Position numbers and translations under genes: made by a program
Shown here: positions 23,383 to 31,812 of the stretch, piece after piece
Layout of the letters: the number at the start of each line of letters is the position of its first letter
How positions within the stretch are numbered: the first letter of the stretch is position 1
Assembly (NCBI GenBank): GCA_036557885.1
Contig: DATBGS010000115.1
Span: 1-41,911, forward strand
Reading direction: 5' to 3'
DNA: 41,911 bases
Origin: DATBGS01 sp036557885
GTDB taxonomy: Bacteria; Chloroflexota; Ktedonobacteria; Ktedonobacterales; DATBGS01
The notes under the pieces: generated by a model
Seen by the model: the letters and a program-made list of their open reading frames with translations, nothing else
Told to the model about the DNA's origin: nothing
Databases searched by the model: none

Positions 23383-25752
23383 TCATTCTGGCTGAGCAGC
23401 ATGGTGGCCTGCCTCCTGAATCGCTGCCCAGACGCGCTCTGCCCGCAGCGGCATATCCACCGACGTGACGCCCAGCGGGGCCAGGGCGTCCAGCACCGCG
23501 TTGACGATGGCCGGGGGCGCGCCAATCGTGCCCGCCTCGCCAACGCCTTTGGCGCCCAGCGGGTTCAGCGGCGAAGGCGTTTCCAGCAGCCCGGTGGTAA
23601 ACCCCGGAAGTTGCTGCGCCGTTGGCAGGGCATAATCCAGCAGCGTGCCGCTGAGCGGCTGGCCGTTGTCGTCGTAGCGCGCCTCTTCATAGAGCGCCTG
23701 CCCAATGCCCTGCGCCAGCCCGCCATGTATCTGCCCTTCCGCCAGCGTATGATGCAGCACGCGCCCGCAATCATCCACCGCCACATACTGAAGCACGCGC
23801 ACCTCGCCCGTCTCGGCATCCACCTCCACGATGGCGATATGCGCGCCAGCGGAGATGGCTGGCCCAGTGGAGGCAAAGTCGCGCCAGGCCGCCAAGCCTT
23901 CGATAGGCGCGCCATTGGCCGGATTGGGGCTTTCGCGCTCAATCAGCGTGGGCTGCTCCTCCACCAGCCGGGCCAGATCGCCCAGCGCCACCACACGCGA
24001 CGGCACGCCGCGCACCTGCACCTGCCCATCGGCCAACTCAAGATCAGCCGGGGCCGCCTCCAGCGTGTGCGCCGCGACCTGCATCGTTTTCTCTCGCGCT
24101 GCCTGCGCCGCCAGCAGCACCGCCGAGCCGCCCACCTGCGCCACGCGGCTGCCAAACGTGCCAAAGCTAAACGCAGGCAGGGCACTGTCGTTTAAGCGCA
24201 CCTCCACCCGCTCGGCGGGCAGCCCAAAGACGTCCGCCGCAATGCGCGCAAAGGTGCTCATATGTCCCTGGCCCGTTGTGGACACGCCGCTCTGCACCAG
24301 CACCGTTCCATCCGGGCGCACGCGCACCGTCGCTGCCTCCTGCACCGGACCGGGGAAACTGCCGCCAGTCGTCTCTACAAACGTTGCCAGGCCAATGCCC
24401 AGCAGCGGCGCTTCGCCTTTGGCGCGGCGCTCGCGCTGTTTTGCGCGCCAGCCCTGGTAATCGCAGAGCTTCAGCGCTTCCTCAAGCAAGCCCGGATAGT
24501 TACCGCTATCGTAGTTCAGGCCAGTGACAGCGCGATACGGGAAGGCATCTGGCGCGATAAAATTGCGCCGCCGCACCTCTGCGGGGTCAAGCCGCACTTC
24601 CTGGGCAACGCGGTCCATCACGCGCTCAATGATATAGGCGGCTTCGGGGCGGCCCGCGCCGCGATAGGGCGCGGTGGGCACTTTATTGGTAAAGACGCCC
24701 ACAACCTGATGCTCAAACGCCCCCAGCGTATACGCGCCGCTCAGCAGCGAGGTCGTGCCGCCGCTGGCGATCATGGCCGAGATGCCAAAGAGAAACCCGC
24801 CCAGATCGGCCACTGTTTTCACTCGCAAGCCCAGCAGACGCCCATCCGATTGAAATGCCGCCTCCACCTGGTTGATCTGGCCGCGCCCCTGCATCTGCGT
24901 TTGCAGGTTTTCGCTGCGGCTCTCAATCCACTTGACCGGACGGCCCAGCCGGACGGCCAGCGCCGCCGCGATAATCTCCTCGCCGGGAAAGTTGGTCTTG
25001 GAGCCAAAGCCGCCGCCCACTTCGGCATTTTGCACATGTACGCGGCTGCGATCAATGCCCAGAAACGTCGCCAGTGTCTCTCTGGCGCGATAGACCGCCT
25101 GCGAGGAGAGCCAGGCCGCAAGCTGGCCGGTGGCCGGGTCAAAGTCGAAAAGGCAGGCGCGTGGCTCCAGCGAGGCCGGGGCCAATCGCTGATTTACCAG
25201 GCGCAGCGTGACAGTGTGTTCGGCCTGAGCAAACGCAGCTTCTACATCGCCCCCGCTGGCCTGGGTGCGAATCGCCACATTGCTGCCAAACTGCTCATAG
25301 AGCAGCGGCGCATCTGGCGCCAGCGCCGCCTCCGGGTCCGCCACCGCAGGCAGCGGAGTGTAATCCACCTCCACCAGATCAAGCGCGTCGGCGGCAATCG
25401 CCCGGCTTTCGGCCAGCACCACCGCGAGCGGATCACCCACATAACGCGCCCGCTCCACCGCTAGCGGGCGGCGCTCCGGTGCCTTCAGGCCAGGCGCGGG
25501 CACAGCAGCGATGGTGGGCAGACCGCTTGCCAGTTCTTCGCCCGTAAATGCGGCCACCACACCGGGCAAGGCACGCGCCGCCTCCAGGTTGATGCCGTTG
25601 ATTGCGGCGTGGGCGTAGAGGCTGCGCACTACCGCCAGATGCAGCGGGGCAGGCCGCCCCGCCGGAAGCCGAATATCATCCACGTAGTGCCCGGCGCCGG
25701 TGATCAGCCGCTCGTCTTCGCGGCGGCGCTCAGAGTGTACTTGCGAGGCCAT
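23383..25752 (-). CDS. Molybdenum hydroxylase large subunit (xanthine dehydrogenase / form II CoxL-like)
   Basis: The 789-residue product is a full-length molybdopterin-binding large subunit: GAGHYVDDIRLPAG at the N-terminus, DPLAVVLAES, AEVGGGFGSKTNFPGEE, the active-site loop APYRGAGRPEAAYIIERVMD (about residues 361-380), GQGHMSTFARIAADVFGL, FGTFGSRVAQVGGSA, and KGVGEAGTIGAPPAIVNAV containing the catalytic glutamate. The loop AYRGAGR-type (here PYRGAGR) marks 'form II' CoxL-like enzymes or other xanthine-oxidase-family members, not the form I AYRCSFR of genuine aerobic CO dehydrogenase. GGAGG is four bases before the ATG at 25752. The FAD and iron-sulphur subunits (CoxM, CoxS) that normally sit beside it are absent here. 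Confidence 0.93.
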   Translation of the reverse strand: MASQVHSERRREDERLITGAGHYVDDIRLPAGRPAPLHLAVVRSLYAHAAINGINLEAARALPGVVAAFTGEELASGLPTIAAVPAPGLKAPERRPLAVERARYVGDPLAVVLAESRAIAADALDLVEVDYTPLPAVADPEAALAPDAPLLYEQFGSNVAIRTQASGGDVEAAFAQAEHTVTLRLVNQRLAPASLEPRACLFDFDPATGQLAAWLSSQAVYRARETLATFLGIDRSRVHVQNAEVGGGFGSKTNFPGEEIIAAALAVRLGRPVKWIESRSENLQTQMQGRGQINQVEAAFQSDGRLLGLRVKTVADLGGFLFGISAMIASGGTTSLLSGAYTLGAFEHQVVGVFTNKVPTAPYRGAGRPEAAYIIERVMDRVAQEVRLDPAEVRRRNFIAPDAFPYRAVTGLNYDSGNYPGLLEEALKLCDYQGWRAKQRERRAKGEAPLLGIGLATFVETTGGSFPGPVQEAATVRVRPDGTVLVQSGVSTTGQGHMSTFARIAADVFGLPAERVEVRLNDSALPAFSFGTFGSRVAQVGGSAVLLAAQAAREKTMQVAAHTLEAAPADLELADGQVQVRGVPSRVVALGDLARLVEEQPTLIERESPNPANGAPIEGLAAWRDFASTGPAISAGAHIAIVEVDAETGEVRVLQYVAVDDCGRVLHHTLAEGQIHGGLAQGIGQALYEEARYDDNGQPLSGTLLDYALPTAQQLPGFTTGLLETPSPLNPLGAKGVGEAGTIGAPPAIVNAVLDALAPLGVTSVDMPLRAERVWAAIQEAGHHAAQPE

Positions 25753-25815
25753 CTTTCCTCCAGATCACTATCCTACAAAGCTGTTTGCATAAGAAAAGGC
25801 GAAAAAATCACGCTA

Positions 25816-26394
25816 TCAATGAGCAGGCGCGTGTCCGAGTGCTGCTCGGACCTGCTGGAGCAGGGTGGCATACTCAAAACTGTGCGGCGTGGTGGTATCA
25901 ATTTCCACGATCTGACCACCAAGGGCAAGAGGCGAAAGCTGCCCTTGCAGGAGCAGCGCTTTGTTTTGCTCAACCCACTCCTGATCTTGATGGCTGGCGT
26001 GGCGTTCTTCTGCCTCCCTGCGTGCCAGGAAACGCTCCAGAAGAACTCTTCCCTCTGCCCTGCACAGAATTTGGAATGGCTCAAAATCGTGAATCCGCTG
26101 CAAGTGGAGCAATTCAGCAGTACGCAATGCAGGGCGACCAAAAAATTGCTCGATAATCACCGATTGGCCTGCGGCCAACACGGAGCCGACGACGGAATAG
26201 AGCAGGGCAAAGGCGGCAGAGCCAAGCAGCGGGGGAATCTCCTTGCTGGAGCAGGCCAGCGTATCATAGAGGGTCTCATAGAGGCTATCCCTGGAGAAGA
26301 CCGGCAACGCCACATCTGCTGCAAGCCGTCTTGCCAGGGTCGTCTTTCCCGTTCCAGGCAAGCCGTTCACCAGAATTACCACAGGCTTGCGCAT
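25816..26394 (-). CDS. P-loop kinase / AAA_33-type ATPase
   Basis: A 192-residue single-domain P-loop protein with Walker A GLPGTGKTTLARRLA (about residues 11-25), a FSRDSLYETLYDTL segment that would contact the acceptor, SVIIEQFFGRPALRTAELLH (Walker B-like region) and a RFLARREAEERHASH lid. It belongs with small kinases of the AAA_33/zeta-toxin/chloramphenicol phosphotransferase type. The phosphoryl acceptor is unknown. It lies 63 bases ahead of the molybdoprotein gene on the same strand and 41 bases after the membrane protein gene, so it is probably in the same operon. Confidence 0.85.
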   Translation of the reverse strand: MRKPVVILVNGLPGTGKTTLARRLAADVALPVFSRDSLYETLYDTLACSSKEIPPLLGSAAFALLYSVVGSVLAAGQSVIIEQFFGRPALRTAELLHLQRIHDFEPFQILCRAEGRVLLERFLARREAEERHASHQDQEWVEQNKALLLQGQLSPLALGGQIVEIDTTTPHSFEYATLLQQVRAALGHAPAH

Positions 26395-26435
26395 GCTGAT
26401 CTGTTCGCCTTCCTCTTGAAACGTGTAGTCTGCAC

Positions 26436-27050
26436 TTACAGCGTCACACGGCCATCGCCGCCGGGCATGGTAAAGCGCATAAACCCGCCATTTGCCAGGC
26501 GTGTGCAGACGACGGCGATCACATAATAGATGAGCAAAAAGAAAAACGTGGGCACCTCACCCAGCGCGAAGGCGCCCCAGGAGAGCGGATGCGCCGCGCC
26601 CGGCTGGAGGCGTGCCCAGACCGGCCCATAGCCATCTGGCCCGGCGGGAAAAGTCGGCTCGCCCAGGCCCAGCGCAACGGCCACATCCACCAGCAGGCAC
26701 AACGCCGCCAGAATCGGCCCCATCTTCCAGAAGCGTTTGCTCATCTTTTCGCGTTTCGTGGAGACAACGCGCGAGGCCGCCCAGACCGGCGGCAGGAAGC
26801 GCAGGACCAGCAGCAGCAAAATCAGGACAATCACCGCCGCGTCCGATAACCAGTTAAGCGGCACCATTTGCAGCAGACGAAAGGCCGTGTAGATCAGCGC
26901 GCCCTCAATCAGCGCGCGCCGATAGCTGGTCCGGCGAAAGATGCGCCCCTGGGCCGATTTTTTGGGGTGTGGCCGGGGAACAGGCGCGGGCGCCGCTGGC
27001 TCTGCGGCTGGGGTGGCTTCGGGGGTCGGGGGTAGCTGGGTTTCACTCAT
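26436..27050 (-). CDS. Four-helix membrane protein
   Basis: From the ATG at 27050 the product is about 204 residues: a Pro/Ala/Glu-rich N-terminus (SETQLPPTPEATPAAEPAAP), a basic patch (PRPHPKKSAQGRIFRRTSYR) and hydrophobic segments ALIYTAFRLLQMVPLNWL, AAVIVLILLLLVLRFLPPVW, MGPILAALCLLVDVAVALGL and VPTFFFLLIYYVIAVVCTRL. A GTG at 27086 could extend it by 12 residues, without a ribosome site. It is the first gene of the minus-strand run that ends at 20579. No family recognised. Confidence 0.7.
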   Translation of the reverse strand: MSETQLPPTPEATPAAEPAAPAPVPRPHPKKSAQGRIFRRTSYRRALIEGALIYTAFRLLQMVPLNWLSDAAVIVLILLLLVLRFLPPVWAASRVVSTKREKMSKRFWKMGPILAALCLLVDVAVALGLGEPTFPAGPDGYGPVWARLQPGAAHPLSWGAFALGEVPTFFFLLIYYVIAVVCTRLANGGFMRFTMPGGDGRVTL

Positions 27051-27148
27051 AGGTACATACGCCTCTATCTCTTGGACAGGCGGCACGCGCCTGCCCTGTC
27101 TGGTCAGGCAGGGATTGGTCGGCCCGGCATGAGAGGACCGACGCCTCT

Positions 27149-27154
27149 ATTATA
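27149..27154 (-). promoter_or_regulatory. -10 element of the minus-strand run
   Basis: A perfect TATAAT (reverse complement of 27149-27154) lies about 98 bases before the ATG at 27050; the -35 region at the right distance (CTCTTC) is poor. A second -10-like TATACT with an upstream TGG occurs on the plus strand at 27219-27224. Confidence 0.35.
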
Positions 27155-27352
27155 GCGCAAAGCCCGATGAGGAAGAGATAGGCGCTCATTTTGCTGGAAG
27201 AACGTTGGAACAATATGGTATACTGCCTTTTAGATAGAGGCGCGATGCGCACGCGGTTTGTGCCGTCACGATGCCAGGGTGGCACCTGTCTCAACGCAGT
27301 TCAACCTATTATCGGGGTAATCAGCGAGCAGAGGGCGGCGCTTTTTTCCTTC

Positions 27353-27381
27353 TTGACACATATGCTTGACTGAGCTATGCT
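27353..27381 (+). promoter_or_regulatory. Consensus sigma-70-type promoter of the prkA operon
   Basis: TTGACA (27353-27358), a 17-base spacer and TATGCT (27376-27381). Transcription would start near 27388 and leave a 245-base leader before prkA. Confidence 0.75.
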
Positions 27382-27549
27382 ATCCTTACCAACGGGGCGA
27401 GCAACCCGGCACGTATCTTGCTTTTTACGCGAGTATAAAGGATGGGAGTGCTTAGCAGGCCAGTTGCCAAAAGCGTACTTTTTTTCCCCTTTGTCCCCTT
27501 AGAGTTCAACGACCAGGCGAGAACAGAGTGTTGTAGCCGCGGACGCTGG

Positions 27550-27599
27550 AAGGGCTGGTTTCACCTCGACGGGCGTTGAGAGAAAAGCCAGCCCTTTTT
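27550..27599 (+). terminator. Terminator-like hairpin in the prkA leader (possible attenuator)
   Basis: AAGGGCTGG (27550-27558) pairs with CCAGCCCTT (27588-27596), enclosing a smaller CTCGAC/GTTGAG hairpin (27565-27580), and five T (27595-27599) end the 3' arm. It is placed 35 bases before the prkA ATG and after the operon promoter, so it would interrupt the operon unless read through. A second T run (27478-27484) lies upstream. The regulatory signal, if any, is unknown. Confidence 0.6.
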
Positions 27600-27633
27600 G
27601 GCAAGTTGCCGGATTCAAGAAGCGAGGTATCAC

Positions 27634-30429
27634 ATGGACCTGGTTAAGCGGCTAGGTGAGTATCGAGATCGAGAGCGAGAACTGGCCTGGGAGGGCACGT
27701 TCGCTCAATACTTTGAAATTGCAACCAAACAGCCCTCTATTGCGCAGTTGTCCCACGAGCGCATCTACAATATGATGATGGCGGCTGGCGTTGAGACAAC
27801 GCGCAGCGGCGACCCCCGTTATAAATTCTTTGGACAAGACATCTTTGGCCTGGATAAACCTCTCCAGCAAATTGTCGAATATTTCCACTCGGCGGCGCAG
27901 CGCCTGGAAGTGCGCAAGCGTATCCTGCTGTTGATGGGTCCAGTGGGCGGCGGTAAATCCACCATTGTCTATTTGCTCAAGCGCGGCCTGGAGCAGTACA
28001 CCCGCTCGCAAGAAGGGGCCACCTACGCTATCAAAGAGTGCCCCATGCACGAGGAACCGCTGCACCTCATTCCGCTGGAACTGCGGGAGGAAGTGGAGCG
28101 CGAATTCGGCCTGTACATTGAGGGCGACCTGTGCCCCGCCTGCCGCTGGATGCTGGAAGACAAGTATGGCGGCAAGATCGAAGAGATACCCGTCAAGCGC
28201 ATTTCCTTTAGCGAGAAGAACCGTAATGGCATCGGCACCTTCACCCCATCCGACCCCAAATGCGTCACAGGCGATACGCTGGTGCTGACCGACGAAGGGC
28301 TGCGCTCAATGGAGGACATCTACCTCTCGCTGGAGCATAAGCCCCGCGAGGATGAGTTTGTGCCCTTCGAGACAACAGTGTTGGGCGTGAATGGCCCGGA
28401 GCAATCGGCAAAGTTCTACTGCGGCGGCTTCCAACCCATCTACGAAGTAGAGACGAACCTGGGCTACACCATTCGCGGCACCGCCAACCACCCGCTGCTG
28501 ACACTGCTCCCCGGCGGCGAGACGGCCTGGAAAAAGATAGGTGAACTGCAACCAGGCGACTATGTGGCCCTGGCACGCGGCAGCCGCGTCTTCGGGCAGA
28601 GCACAACGTTGCCGGAAAGTTTCTATCCGCTGCCAGCCGACCTTCAGGCCATTCCTGCCTGTGTTCTTGCTGGGAGCGAAGCAGACATCCTGATCTTTTT
28701 GGAGGAACTCTTCAAGAGCAACGTGACCATCCGCGACAATCGGGCTGGTTCTCATATGCTCGAATACACTTGCAAATCGCGCAAGCTTGTACGCCAGCTC
28801 CAGGCGGTGCTGCTGAATCTGGGCATCATCAGCGGACTCCTTTGCTGCGAGGATAACGGCGAGCCGCATTACAAGTTGGTCTTGCGCAGCGATCAGATGC
28901 TTGATCTGATGACATTGCTCCCACCGCTGCTCCAAATGGCGCCTGGCACTCTGCGCGACACGCGCCCTTCCTCTCAGCGCGCACAGACAGTGCTGGCGAC
29001 ACAGCCCGCGCTGGCAGCAACCACGCTGGCAACGAAAGTTCAACAGCAGTATCTCTGGGCAACGGTGTATGAAGTGCGGCAGGCAGGAATTGAGCTAGTC
29101 TATGATCTGCTGGTGCCAGGAACCCATTCGTTTGTGGCTGATGGCTTTGTGCAGCATAACAGCCAGGACATCTCAGAACTTGTCGGCGGCATTGACCTCT
29201 CCACAATTGGCGAGGTGGGCGTAGAAAGTGACCCACGCGCCTACAGGTTTGACGGAGAATTGAACATTGCCAATCGAGGTGTCGCCGAATTTGTAGAGAT
29301 GCTCAAAGTTGATGAGAAGTTTCTGTATGTTCTACTCACACTCTCCCAAGAGCAGAACATCAAAACAGGGCGATTCAGCATGATCTATGCTGATGAGGTC
29401 GTCATCAGCCACACCAATGAATCGGAGTATCAAGCATTTGTTGGCAACCGCAAATCTGAGGCGTTGCAGGACCGCATCATTCTGGTCAAGGTGCCCTATA
29501 ACCTGCGCGTCTCGGATGAAATGAAGATTTACGATAAGCTGCTCAAGCAGAGTTCCCTTCAGGGCGTACATATTGCTCCAAACACGCTGCGCATCGCCAG
29601 CACCTTTGCCGTCCTCACCCGGCTGGAGCCATCCAAGAAGGCCGGCATGAGCCTGATGAAGAAACTCAAGCTCTACGAAGGCGAAGACCTGGAGGACTTC
29701 AAGCAAAAGGACATCAAAGAGTTACAGGAAGAGGCCCAGCGCGAGGGCATGGACGGCATCTCGCCGCGCTATGTCATCAACCGGCTTTCTAGCGCGCTGG
29801 TGCGCGAAAACACCACCTGCATCAACCCGATTGATGCCCTGCGGGCGCTCCGCGATGGCATGGACCAGCATACCGGCCTCTCCCGCGAGCAGCGCGAACG
29901 TTACCTCAACTTCATCTCTGAGGCGCGCAAAGAGTTTGATCAACTGGCGCAAAAAGAGGTCCAGCGCGCGTTTGTCTATTCGTATGAGGAGTCGGCGCGC
30001 ACGCTGCTCAATAACTACCTGGATAACGTCGAGGCGTATTGCAACAAAACCAAGGTCCGCGACCCCATCACCGATGAGGACATGGAGCCGGATGAGCAAC
30101 TGATGCGCTCGATTGAGGAGCAGATCGGCATCTCGGACAACGCCAAAAAAGCGTTCCGTGAAGAAATCCTGATTCGCATCTCTTCGCTTGCCCGGCGCGG
30201 CCAGACCTTTGACTATACCAGCCACGAGCGGCTGAAGGAAGCCATCGAAAAGAAACTGTTTGCCGACCTGCGCGACGTGGTGAAGATCACCACCTCCTCG
30301 CGCACGCCGGATGCCGAGCAGTTGAAGAAGATCAATGAGGTGGTCAACCGCCTGATCAAAGAGCATGGCTACTGCCACGTCTGCGCCAACGAATTGCTCA
30401 AGTACGCTGGCAGCCTCCTGAACCGCTAG
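27634..30429 (+). CDS. prkA: PrkA-family AAA+/serine protein kinase, interrupted in frame by an intein
   Basis: The precursor has 931 residues; removing the intein leaves 631, the usual PrkA/YeaG length. The N-extein holds WEGTFAQYFEIATKQP, DIFGLDKPLQQIVEYF and the Walker A motif GPVGGGKST (residues 102-110). The C-extein starts SQDISELVGGIDLSTIGEVG and includes YRFDGELNIANRGVAEFVEM, IYADEVVISHTNESEYQAF and SPRYVINRLSSALVREN, with the C-terminal PrkA domain. PrkA proteins act in sporulation and starvation; recent work argues some are AAA+ Lon-like proteases. The gene starts at ATG 27634 (GAGG nine bases upstream). With the DUF444 and SpoVR genes it forms the conserved yeaG-yeaH-ycgB-type cluster. 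Confidence 0.95.
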   Translation: MDLVKRLGEYRDRERELAWEGTFAQYFEIATKQPSIAQLSHERIYNMMMAAGVETTRSGDPRYKFFGQDIFGLDKPLQQIVEYFHSAAQRLEVRKRILLLMGPVGGGKSTIVYLLKRGLEQYTRSQEGATYAIKECPMHEEPLHLIPLELREEVEREFGLYIEGDLCPACRWMLEDKYGGKIEEIPVKRISFSEKNRNGIGTFTPSDPKCVTGDTLVLTDEGLRSMEDIYLSLEHKPREDEFVPFETTVLGVNGPEQSAKFYCGGFQPIYEVETNLGYTIRGTANHPLLTLLPGGETAWKKIGELQPGDYVALARGSRVFGQSTTLPESFYPLPADLQAIPACVLAGSEADILIFLEELFKSNVTIRDNRAGSHMLEYTCKSRKLVRQLQAVLLNLGIISGLLCCEDNGEPHYKLVLRSDQMLDLMTLLPPLLQMAPGTLRDTRPSSQRAQTVLATQPALAATTLATKVQQQYLWATVYEVRQAGIELVYDLLVPGTHSFVADGFVQHNSQDISELVGGIDLSTIGEVGVESDPRAYRFDGELNIANRGVAEFVEMLKVDEKFLYVLLTLSQEQNIKTGRFSMIYADEVVISHTNESEYQAFVGNRKSEALQDRIILVKVPYNLRVSDEMKIYDKLLKQSSLQGVHIAPNTLRIASTFAVLTRLEPSKKAGMSLMKKLKLYEGEDLEDFKQKDIKELQEEAQREGMDGISPRYVINRLSSALVRENTTCINPIDALRALRDGMDQHTGLSREQRERYLNFISEARKEFDQLAQKEVQRAFVYSYEESARTLLNNYLDNVEAYCNKTKVRDPITDEDMEPDEQLMRSIEEQIGISDNAKKAFREEILIRISSLARRGQTFDYTSHERLKEAIEKKLFADLRDVVKITTSSRTPDAEQLKKINEVVNRLIKEHGYCHVCANELLKYAGSLLNR
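28261..29160 (+). other. Intein in PrkA (300 residues, Cys210-Asn509)
   Basis: The segment begins with Cys (CVTGDTLVLTDEGLRSMEDI, splicing block A), has block B as TIRGTANHPLLTL with Thr283 and His286 (TxxH), and ends VYDLLVPGTHSFVADGFVQHN (blocks F and G, His508-Asn509) directly before Ser510. All residues needed for cis-splicing are present. The centre (about residues 330-430) resembles a degraded LAGLIDADG endonuclease: KLVRQLQAVLLNLGIISGLL matches that fold's later helices, but no LAGLIDADG-type motif with its acidic residues is seen. Insertion splits the conserved SDPK|SQDISEL motif of the AAA+ domain. Confidence 0.93.
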
Positions 30430-30473
30430 CTAGTTGGGCTGGAGGTGACTGCTGCAACCCTGCGTGGGGCGGG

Positions 30474-30531
30474 AAGTCCGCGCAGGCGGACTTGGCGGCG
30501 GAACGCCTCTAGCCGCGACTTTAGTCGCCAG
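30474..30531. repeat. Dispersed repeat in the prkA–DUF444 gap
   Basis: AAGTCCGC/GCGGACTT hairpin (about 30476-30496) followed by TGGCGGC, ACGCCT and CGCGACTTTAGTCGCCAG. It is the inverted, similar counterpart of 10662-10724. The gap of 183 bases between the prkA stop and the next start is otherwise occupied by leader-like structures. Confidence 0.7.
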
Positions 30532-30541
30532 GCAAATTTCT

Positions 30542-30612
30542 GTTGGAGGGTGGAACGCGAAGAAAGCTCCCATCCTCCAACGGTCCAGTCTTCCTCCAAA
30601 GGAGGCTCTCCA
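30542..30612 (+). promoter_or_regulatory. Hairpins before, and over, the DUF444 ribosome-binding site
   Basis: GTTGGAGG (30542-30549) can pair with CCTCCAAC (30574-30581). CCTCC (30593-30597) can pair with the ribosome-binding site GGAGG (30601-30605) across an AAA loop, so the site before the ATG at 30613 can be hidden. Since GTTGGAGG and the site can both pair to nearby CCTCC copies, two alternative folds are possible. Confidence 0.45.
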
Positions 30613-31779
30613 ATGCCGGTCACTCGCCCCGACTGGTCGCTCCACCGCAAAGGCAGCATTGACCAGGAACGCCATAAAGAGAAAATCAAAGAAGCCATCA
30701 AGAAGAATCTGCCGGAGATCGTCAGCGAAGAGAATATCATCCTCTCCGATGGCAAGCGCATGATCAAAGTGCCCATTCGCTCGCTGGATGAATATCGCTT
30801 TCGCTACGACCCTGGCCGCCAGGAACAGGCCGGGGAGGGCGACGGGGATAGCCAGGTGGGAGACATCATTGCCCAGGAACCGCGCCCTGGCCGGGGCAGA
30901 CGCGGCGACGCGGGGCAAGACCCCGGCTATGATTACTACGAGGCCGAGGTGAGTATTGACGAATTGGCCGCGCTGATCTTTGAAGACCTGGGGCTGCCCT
31001 TCCTGGAAGAGAAGAAGCTGGCCGAGATGGAAACCCAGTCGGTGCGCTTCACCGATGTGCGCAAAAAGGGGCCAATGGCAAACCTGGATAAAAAGCGCAC
31101 CATCCTGGAGAACATCAAGCGCAACGCGGCCAAAGGCGACCCCACGTTCCACGACCTGAAGAACGAAGACCTGCGCTTCAAGGTCTGGGAGCCAACGATT
31201 AAATATCAATCCAATGCGGTCATTCTCAGTATGATGGACGTGTCAGGATCGATGGGGGACTTCGAGAAGTATATCGCCCGCAGCTTCTACTTCTGGATGG
31301 TGCGCTTCCTGCGCACGAAGTACAACAACGTGCAGATCGTCTTCATCAGCCATCACACAGAAGCCCATGAAGTCACCGAAGAGGAGTTCTTCCACAAGGG
31401 CGAGAGCGGCGGCACACAGGTGTCCTCGGCCTATGAACTGGCCCTCCAGATCATTGCCGAGCGCTACAACCCCAACGACTGGAATATCTACCCCTTCCAC
31501 TTCTCCGATGGCGATAACCTGCCCTGGGATAACGAGCGCTGTGTGCAACTGGTGCAGAAGCTGATGGAGCAGTGCAACCTCTTTGGCTATGGCGAGATTC
31601 GAGAGGGGCATTACCGCTCGCCCAGCACGCTGATGTCGGCCTTCAACAAGATCACCAACCGCAAATTTATCGCCGTGACCATCTCCGATAAAAAAGAGGT
31701 CTATCCCGCGCTGCAAAAGTTCTTTTCCCTGCGGGATGGCGTGGCGGCGGCAGGCAACGGCACCAGGGGCAAGTCGTAA
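30613..31779 (+). CDS. yhbH: DUF444 family protein (YhbH/YeaH), VWA-containing
   Basis: The 388-residue protein begins MPVTRPDWSLHRKGSIDQER, has a charged N-terminal helical region, a glycine/arginine linker (PRPGRGRRGDAG), SIDELAALIFEDLGLPFLEE, and a C-terminal von Willebrand A fold with MIDAS motif MMDVSGSMG (Asp209), VFISHHTEAHEV and ESGGTQVSSAYELALQII. Proteins of this family accompany PrkA and SpoVR and are required in sporulation (YhbH) or stress responses (YeaH); the metal-ion-dependent adhesion site is intact. AAAGGAGG sits seven bases before the ATG at 30613. It is 33 bases from spoVR. Confidence 0.95.
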   Translation: MPVTRPDWSLHRKGSIDQERHKEKIKEAIKKNLPEIVSEENIILSDGKRMIKVPIRSLDEYRFRYDPGRQEQAGEGDGDSQVGDIIAQEPRPGRGRRGDAGQDPGYDYYEAEVSIDELAALIFEDLGLPFLEEKKLAEMETQSVRFTDVRKKGPMANLDKKRTILENIKRNAAKGDPTFHDLKNEDLRFKVWEPTIKYQSNAVILSMMDVSGSMGDFEKYIARSFYFWMVRFLRTKYNNVQIVFISHHTEAHEVTEEEFFHKGESGGTQVSSAYELALQIIAERYNPNDWNIYPFHFSDGDNLPWDNERCVQLVQKLMEQCNLFGYGEIREGHYRSPSTLMSAFNKITNRKFIAVTISDKKEVYPALQKFFSLRDGVAAAGNGTRGKS

Positions 31780-31812
31780 ACACGGGACGCAGAGCAGAAA
31801 CGAGGACCATGC

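Noticed and set aside
24262..25464. Long plus-strand open frame across the molybdoprotein gene
   Set aside because: Antisense shadow rich in Arg/Ala/Gln without domains; the minus-strand gene is collinear with its family.
27272..27286. A T-box-like AGGGTGGCACC sequence upstream of the prkA operon
   Set aside because: It is half of a simple TGCCA-GGG-TGGCA hairpin; there is no stem I with specifier loop or antiterminator, and the downstream operon is not a tRNA synthetase or amino-acid gene.
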